From NCBI RefSeq assembly GCF_024323335.1, contig NC_066581.1, positions 460,681,197 to 460,745,196 of the forward strand: DNA of 64,000 nt, in the 5' to 3' direction. Shown piece by piece: positions 56,901-64,000 of this stretch (positions within the stretch are counted from its first letter, which is position 1; each line of letters starts with the position of its first letter). The DNA is from Lathyrus oleraceus. Taxonomy: Eukaryota > Streptophyta > Magnoliopsida > Fabales > Fabaceae. A program made the position numbers and the translations under genes. Under the pieces are notes generated by a model that worked only from the letters and a program-made list of their open reading frames with translations, searched no databases and was not told the DNA's origin.

Positions 56901-59900
56901 GAGCTGTGAGATTTTCCAAGCATTCTTGAGCTTGTCTACACCAAGTATCCTTCATTGCCAAGCACAAGGAAGGACTGTTCGAGCACAACAACTTCAAAAC
57001 ACCACTGCATCACCATTGTGCTTCAAATTTGGTAATATTTCGAACTTCATCATTCATTAAGCCATGCCATGTTTCATATAGGTCTTACTTAGTAGGATGA
57101 TTTAAGCTTTGAATCACATTAAATGGATGACTATGCTGTGAGATATCGTGATTTTCATTTTGGTGAACAAATGCATTTTTCATCGATTTAGCTTGGTTAT
57201 AATGATTTGGTGAAAAGTGGTGCCATGTTTGTGATACTGAATGTTTGATGATGCTATTGGTGCAATTAATTTTAGGATCTGAGCATTTTGATTTTCCTGC
57301 TTACATGAAAATGATGATCATGCTGTTACCTTAAAACCCTAATTCTGTCCAGAGTTTCTCACTGTTAATGCTTGTTTGGTGGATGGTTGATGTTGCTTGA
57401 TGGTCACTATGCCATGACATTGTGTGTTTGTGTTTGAAACTTGTTGGATGTTGATGAATCATAAACATGAAATTGGTGTTGCTTACCCTGCTAAGTGATT
57501 TTTGTTTTCTTTGATGTTGATTAAGCATGAGATGAGTTTATGCAGGCTGCTGTTTAAACCCTAGTCTTCCAGAAGCCTACATGAATTTAGTGGCTTACTA
57601 TTGTTCTAGTTGTGTGAGAGCCAATACTATGCTATGCCCTGCTGTTGTTATTAGTATTTGCATGATCATTTGTTACTGCTATGCTGAAAATGATGTGTAC
57701 CCCTGCTGTTTTGCTGCCTTAAGCTGCCAAGGAAATCTCATGAATATGATGTATGCTGTTGTTCATGATTGGTGGTTTGAATGATGATTAGTGATGAATA
57801 CATGTTACCATGCTGCTAAACCCTGCCATGATAAATCCTGTGATTTTTCCAGAAAACTAGATCATGTATGTTGGCTGATGTTTGTCTGTTGGTGTTAGAA
57901 GTTTGTTTTGATGTTGGTAAATACACAATGAACCATGCCTAGAAAATCCATGTGAATCATGTTTGAATGCTGTTTGATTGGTTGTTTATTTGTTGGAATT
58001 TCAATTGATTACTTGATGCTGTCAATGCCCTGCTGTTTGAAAAAACCTTTAAACTTGCTTGTAAAATCCACATGATTGATGTTTGGTTGTGTTGGTCGTG
58101 GATGCTTGACTTATGTATTGTTACATGTTGCTGTTCATTTGTTGTTGTTTCTGGTTGATTGATCAAGCTGAATGATGAGCCATTGTTGTTGTTTGTTTTG
58201 TTTTGGATCGATACCATGAGCTTGATGCATTGCCCTGCTGTTTTGAGTTTGTTTGTTGGACTTCATTTTGATTAATTGCATGAAGTTACATGAGTGAGAA
58301 TGCCAAGCCATGATGCTAAAACCCTGTTGCTGTCTTGAACTTAGCCCAGAAATCCATATGTTTTGTGTTACCATGCTGTTGATTGCTTGCTGAATAAATG
58401 CTGTTGTATGCTAGTCAAGTTTTTGTGTTGCTGTTGATTGCCATATGCCATGTATGCTGTAAAACCCTAAGGGTTTATGAGAAAAACCAGAAATTTGAGC
58501 TCCTTTGGCCAATACACTGTTCCATTGGCTGAGAGCCAATGGGAACATTTCATTTCTTTCCCCAAAACGCAGTAGTTTAGATTAGTGAGTCCCAAATTAC
58601 GCTTATGCCATCGTTGACTCTTATGTTGACCAATTGCCATGCCATGTTCTTCATGTTTCCATTCAAATGTTCATCAACTTCCATAATTCATTTTAAATTC
58701 ATTTTAACCCCAAAAATTATGAAATTTTTTGCATGATGATCACAAATGAGTCTAGTATTTTATTGTGAATTTTAATTAATTTTTCAGTGGCTGGATTTTA
58801 AATGATAATTGTTTTCCCAACATGTATGCCAAAATGATACATTGTGCCATTCCTTTTGTGAAATTGTCATATTGCATCCAATGAGCTTGAAAGTTTTTGT
58901 GGTAAAACTAGACACATTGACCTTCATTTCCATATAAAGTTTGTGCATTTATCATTTGTGGATTGAGAGTTATGATTTTTTGAAGTCATGTGTTGCATTT
59001 GGTGTCATACCATGATCATGTATTTTCACAAATTTTGTTCACACACTTCCCCACATCCAAATGACTCCAAATTTTGCATGAATGATCCCTTGTATGTCTA
59101 ATTGATGTATGATTTTTCTTGGAATTAATCATGCTGTTTTCCATTTGATTGAGAATTTTCTTCCATATGTGGTCATTTGTTGACTTTTTGTGCTATGCCT
59201 TGCCAAATCTTTTGTGAAATTCTCAAATCTTATTGTATGACCATGAAATTTCATATGTGATAACTAGACATCTCAAGCTTTGCATTGGTGTTAATCTCAT
59301 TCATTTCTCTTCTGTTTTCAAATTGATATGATTTTTTTGAAGTTGACCCATGCTTGTTGACTTTCACCATGCTTACTTGAATTTGATTTGACTTCATGAT
59401 TTTTTGTTGACTGCCTTCCTCTCATCCAAATGCCATGAAATTTTACATGTCTACCATGTTGGATGTTAGGATTGAGTGTGATTTATTTGATGATTTTTGA
59501 GATTGTTTAGGTTGACTTTTGATGCAAGGCATTCTGTTGACTTTTGTATGCTTTCCTTTGCCTTACTTTGATTTCAAATGTTCATGAAATGATAATGATG
59601 CATGATATGATTGTGGGCCCAATTGTGATTGCTTTCTAATTGGTTGACTTTGACTTTGAGTTGACTTTTCCTTGCTGCCTTGACTTTTTCTTTCATCTTT
59701 GACCCTAGGCTAGCCCTAGTGGTCCTTTGGACTTATGTTGAGTTCATCTGTTTCAGGTTGAGCATAGTGCTTCCAAGATCATACCAATTTGATTGATGTT
59801 TGTTTGTCTATATTGTGCTAACCTTTTGTTTTGTAGGTGACTCATGTGTTTGAGTCTTACTTTGCACAGTTGACCTTCTGTGGTTGACTGTCTATCCATT

Positions 59901-61688
59901 CCTTTTGGTTTTAACTTTGAAACCGTTTACTGATTGGTTTGACTTTTTCAGGTACCTTAGTTGCTTAAGTTCTCTGAACTTGCTTTGCTTTGCTTTTTAG
60001 CAACTTGCTTGAGGTATAATCTCTTTTACTCCATGTAGTCTGGAAGACCTGGCCTGTTACTTGGCCAGGCAACTGTCTGAAGTCCTCCTTAAGAGGCAAT
60101 GTTTGTGGATGTTTACTTTTGTCCCTGCATAGAGTCAAAGTCCTCCTAAGTGAAGAGGCAATTGGTGGAAGGTAGGGATATGCAATCTATCCCCCACTAT
60201 TCAGTGTGTCATCTGCCTTGCTCACACCACTGTGTTGATGCATTGCAGATACAAACCCAAGATCTTGTACAACTGTACAGTTGAGTCAGTTTTAATGTGT
60301 AGAAGGGTTCCCACTTTCTGAACCCACACATTCTTGTCTTGAGCTCTCCCAGGCCAGGGATAAGAGCTGTGAGGTCTCATCCTCACTTCATCCTTTCATC
60401 TGCTTCACCTTAGCCCCTCAATGGCAAGGTTAAGAGCAACATTCACCCAGTTCCAGAGGTTTGTTTGTTGAGGTTGATATGACCCCTTGACTAAAACCTA
60501 ACCCTTGTTTGAGCCACTTGTTTGTGTATAGCGTGTGCTATCTGTGCTTGTAGGATAGTTTGACTTGCTTCCTGTGCAAGATAGGATAGTTTGACTTGCT
60601 TCCTGTGCAAGTTAGGATAGTTTGACTTGCTTCCTGTGCAAGTTAGGTTTTGCTTGGCTTGCTTCCTGTGCAAGTTAAGTGTGTGTGGCTTGCTTCCTGT
60701 GTGAGCCATACTTAGGATAGGTTGGCCCTTGTGCCATTTAGCTAGAAACCATAACTTAGGGTTGATTTTGCATGACAACATCTAGGCTCGAGTCGTAGTC
60801 TCCCTAGAGTTGTGTCTCCCTCTGTTATCTGGTTAGGCTAGTCCTTTATCCCTCCGTAGGGGAACTACATCGCCCTGATCTTCCTACCAGATGAAGTATG
60901 TAGGCAGGAGATTGAGCTGATCTCTCCGGGCGCCCTTTTTTTCTTTTTGTGTGTGTTGTTTGACCTTTGCTAGGCTCGAGTCCCCGTACTCCTTAGCATT
61001 TGCTGTCTGTTTGTGTGCGTTTGACAGTTATAGGCTGAGTCCCCGACTCCCTATCTATCTGTTGTGTTGTTTAGGTTCGGATGTCAATGTAAGTCCAGTG
61101 ATTGGCATTTGGGCTCCACGTTCGCCTCTTTGCGTGTGTTTAGGTTCGGATGCTGACATAAGTCCAGCGATTGGCAGTCGGGCTCCACGTTTGCCTTTGT
61201 CCTGTTTGTTTGTGTGCGTGTCGGCCGAGCTACGAATGCTCTGATTCTTCTCTCGTCCGAGAAGATACGTATGCATAGGATGCGATATCCTAGCGAGCAT
61301 GTGTCGTTTCCCCAGTCCGAACTACTTGGACTCTGATGTCTATGCCTGATAGACTAAGTAGGCCCAGGATGCGACATCCTGCCGAGTTCAGTTTCAGTCA
61401 GTCTCTTTCCTTTCTTTCAGCCAGTGTGTGTGTGAATATTTGAGCAGTGTTTAGCAACCAATTTTCCTTTCTAGTGTGCGTGGATCCCGTAGAGTACTAC
61501 GGATGCGTAGGGGTGCTAATACCTTCCCTTCGCATAACCGACTCCCGAACCCATACTCTTTGGTCGCGAGACCATGTTCTTTCCTAGGTTTACTCTGAGC
61601 GTTTCCTTTCCCTCTTTTGGGATAAATAACGCACGGTGGCGGCTCTGTTGTTCTTTCTTTTCCCGCCGGTTTTTCGCGCGATGCGACA
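53983..61688 (+). repeat. 3' LTR of element E (7,706 bp)
   Basis: Same ends and length as the 5' LTR, offset by 20,514 bp apart from one- or two-base length changes. All LTR structures listed for the 5' copy recur here, for example the 31-bp hairpin repeat at about 60552-60710 and the hairpin at 60371-60388. There is no gene. Confidence 0.95.
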
Positions 61689-61693
61689 GACAT
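61689..61693. other. Target-site duplication of element E (right)
   Basis: GACAT, identical to 33464-33468. Confidence 0.95.
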
Positions 61694-62725
61694 GATATGA
61701 TGTTTTGATACATGTGTTGGTGATGTTTGATGGTATGCATAATGTTGTGAATGTACATGTTATGTATGCAATTGTAATTAGACTGTTGTATGGCTTAGAG
61801 TGTGAGCATATGTCCATTGTGGATTTTGTTGTTGATGTTGCATTGCTAGATGATTAGCTTGCGTAGCATAGCCTTGGGGCTGTAGCTAATTCCCATGGTG
61901 AGGAATTAGTGAGTGAATCATTGTGGATTTGTTGTTGATGTTTGCATGCTAGATGATTAGTGTGCATAGCATAGCCTTCGGGGCTGTAGCTAATTCCCAT
62001 GGTGAGGAATTAGTGAGTGAGTCATTAGATCTCAAATGAGTGGGACTAGTGAGCTTAGCAGCCGTATCTGGATTTGATCGGTGAGCTTGAACTATATGTT
62101 CAAGAATAGTCGGTACCGCATGTGTGGAGTCTCATTGCATAATGTATGTATGGCGTATAATATGAATGGATGTATTCCAATATTATACGTGTGTTTGTGT
62201 TGTTGTAGAGTATGATTTGAGATTATACTTGTGTGTTATGGAATGTTGAGTATGATGTGAGCTGATGTGCTGTTACTGATTGTATGTTGTGATTAGGGTG
62301 GTTAATGTGTTAAATTACTTAACATTGCATGATATTTTATAATGCTTATTATATCGATTGAGGAACTCACCCTTACAACTATTTTTCAGGTAACGAGAAA
62401 TGACTTGAGTAGAAGCGAATGCTTGGAGTCTAGTGTAGTCTCCTTAGTGGGTCATGCTCTGATAGATGTAACATCGGGAGGGAACCTTTTTAATTATATT
62501 GTTAAAGATTGTTGAACCAGTTTACATGTAGTATGTTACATGTTTTGATTAATTTGATCTATATCCGCTGCGATTTATGCAAATGTTTAATTGATTAAAT
62601 AAAGAGCATGACAGTTATTTTGGAACATGGTGTGAATGATTGTGTGACACCCTTAACTGCATAATTACTCTGATATATGTTTATTATTTTAATTAAATAT
62701 TTGGGGTATTTAGAAGGGTGTTACA
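61694..62725 (+). repeat. 5' LTR of element D, second part
   Basis: Continues D's LTR after the insertion of E and ends GGGTGTTACA, the inverse of the LTR start at 32491. It contains a tandem duplication of about 105 bp at about 61815-62022, each copy with a 7-bp hairpin TAATTCC/GGAATTA. No gene. Confidence 0.85.
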
Positions 62726-62849
62726 TTAGTGGTATCAGAGCATAGTCGGTCGAGTCGAGTCGTAATTATTTTGTTTCCCTGTACGAGATAGGTGTTGTGT
62801 AACCCTATCAGTACTCATTATTTTAGTTGTTTGGGTTTTCAAAATAGAG
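62726..62849 (+). other. PBS and leader of element D
   Basis: TGGTATCAGAGC at 62730-62741 is the usual initiator tRNA-Met primer-binding site of many plant Ty3 and Ty1 elements. The leader to the gag ATG is short (about 110 bases). Confidence 0.85.
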
Positions 62850-64000
62850 ATGGCTGGAAGAGGTAGAGATGATGCTGCGATTGCTGAGGCTCTGGGTATG
62901 CTAGCTGGAGTACTTGGAGGGAATCCGAATGTGGTGGGAATGGGAGCTGCTCGTCAACTGAGTGAGTTCCAGAAGAACAATCCTCCAATGTTCAAGGGAG
63001 CATACGATCCAGATGGCGCTCAGAAGTGGTTGAAGGAGATCGAGAGGATCTTCCGGGTAACTGAGTGTGCCGATAACCAGAAGGTCAGGTTCGGTACGCA
63101 TATGCTGTCAGAGGAAGCTGATGATTGGTGGGTTGCTACCCGCACTGAGTTGGAATCTGCTGGGAATGTTGAGATCACTTGGGCTGTGTTCAGAGAGAGA
63201 TTCCTGAGGAAGTACTTTCCAGAGGATGTCAGAGGAAAGAAAGAGATAGAGTTTTTGGAATTGAAGCAGGGTAACAAGTCTGTTACGGAGTATGCTGCTA
63301 AGTTCACAGAGCTGTCGAAGTATTACACTCCCTATAATGAGGCTGCGGGAGAATTTTCGAAATGTGTGAAGTTTGAGAACGGGTTGCGTCCCGAGATCAA
63401 ACAGGCTATTGGATATCAGCGGATCAGAGTGTTTTCTGACTTGGTTGACTGTTGCAGGATTTTTGAACAGGATTCCAAGGCCAGAGCAGAGAGCTATCAG
63501 CAGAGGGTTGATAGGAAAGGCAAGAATCAGAATGATCGTGGAAAACGGTATGCAGTTGGCAAAGGTTTTCAGAAGTAGGGTGTGATGAAGAGGCCTAGTG
63601 GGGGAGACTCTAGTGCTCCTGTTAAGTGTTATAGATGTGGTCGGGCTGGACATCGTGTCCATGAGTGTACCAGTGCTGAGATGAAGTGTTTCAAGTGTGG
63701 AAAAGGTGGTCATTTGGCTGCAGAGTGTCGGTTGAAGACTGTAACTTGTTTCAACTGTGGAGAGTTGGGTCATATCAGTCCACAGTGTCCTAAGCCGAAG
63801 AAAGAGAATCAGTCAGGAGGCAAGGTCTTTGCTTTATCGGGTTCTGAGACTTCTGCAGATGATCGTTTGATCCGAGGTACGTGTTATATTAATGGCTTTC
63901 CTCTTGTAGCTATTATTGACACCGGTGCTACTCATTCCTTTATATCTTTGGATTGTGCTGTGAAACTTAAGTTAGAGATATCTGAGATGTATGGTAGTAT
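62850..64000 (+). pseudogene. Gag-pol of chromovirus-like element D, one stop, cut by edge
   Basis: This is a single reading frame from ATG 62850 to the window end, interrupted only by TAG at 63576-63578. Gag (residues 1-242) has the retrotransposon gag domain at about 40-190: FKGAYDPDGAQKWLKEIERI, EEADDWW, FRERFLRKYFPEDVR and ELKQGNKSVTEYAAKF. After the stop come three canonical CCHC zinc knuckles (CYRCGRAGHRVHEC, CFKCGKGGHLAAEC, CFNCGELGHISPQC), a linker with GGKVFALSG, and the start of the aspartic protease (IIDTGATHSFIS, about 63914-63949). RT, RNase H and integrase are beyond the edge. The gag style, tRNA-Met PBS and 2-kb LTR suggest a Tekay-like chromovirus; a chromodomain cannot be checked here. 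The stop probably marks a mutated copy, though leaky readthrough is conceivable. Confidence 0.88.

Larger units (their letters stand above)
33469..61688 (+). mobile_element. Element E: complete 28.2-kb Ogre retrotransposon
   Basis: Both LTRs, PBS, leader, ORF1, gag-pro, intron, pol, integrase, 3' UTR and PPT are present in order, and the target duplication GACAT is on both sides. The length is 28,220 bp, larger than the roughly 22-25 kb I recall for Ogre. The gene order, the intron, and the two RNase H domains place it in the Tat/Ogre branch of Ty3/gypsy. The LTRs are nearly identical, so the insertion is recent. Two single-base breaks (near 43370 and 50105-50108) are the only damage seen in the coding part. 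It lies inside the 5' LTR of element D. Confidence 0.95.

Noticed and set aside
1..64000. Host gene, tRNA, rRNA or miRNA precursor
   Set aside because: Every stretch was assigned to a retroelement part or to sequence without signal. The many hairpins are too short for plant miRNA precursors.

Overview
The window looks like repeat-rich nuclear DNA of a plant, most likely a large-genome legume of tribe Fabeae (pea, vetch, lentil or grass-pea type). The reason is that giant Ogre-type Ty3/gypsy retrotransposons dominate it. They show very long LTRs, an extra ORF upstream of gag, a small intron between protease and reverse transcriptase, and a second archaeal-type RNase H. I found no host gene, tRNA, rRNA or prokaryotic feature. 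Names 0 and A-E are mine.

The 64 kb reads as a chain of nested insertions. Element 0 (1-3441, minus) is an eroded Athila/Tat-like relic. An Ogre-type LTR (3442-7938, plus) sits in it and is cut near its 3' end by element A (from 7939, plus: LTR, PBS, decayed ORF1, decayed gag-pro). A is cut at 17894/17895 by the LTR of element B (plus). B's LTR is cut at 22901/22902 by element C (minus: 3' LTR, PPT, 4.5-kb 3' UTR, last 43 codons of integrase). C's integrase is cut at 32490/32491 by element D (plus, chromovirus-like; gag-pol runs off the right edge). D's 5' LTR is cut by element E (33469-61688), a complete 28,220-bp Ogre with 7,706-bp LTRs, 5-bp target duplication GACAT, PBS, PPT and nearly intact genes.

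Element E is young: its LTRs differ at fewer than about ten bases by eye. Its gene order is ORF1 (unknown function), gag-protease, a 256-bp intron, RT / degenerate RNase H / archaeal-type RNase H, integrase. Splicing would fuse gag-pro to pol in frame, and retention ends translation after protease. One single-base frameshift splits integrase and another probably cuts the tail of ORF1, so this copy may depend on others, unless these are sequence errors.

The most unexpected signal is in the 3' UTRs. E carries 39 consecutive short hairpins (52599-53850) whose six-base loop is almost constant (CGGTAA, with CAGTAA and CTGTAA variants), while the stems change in at least ten complementary ways. C has its own constant-loop, changing-stem series. 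Both 3' UTRs also hold many copies of a motif complementary to the Ogre primer-binding site, and, just after the integrase stop, a hairpin module with a CCC/GGG helix, GNRA-type loop and A4 bulge whose outer helix covaries. Together these suggest a structured-RNA system in Ogre 3' UTRs. Separately, D's LTR has eight perfect copies of the palindrome GTTAACCGGTTAAC at exact 21- and 72-bp spacing.
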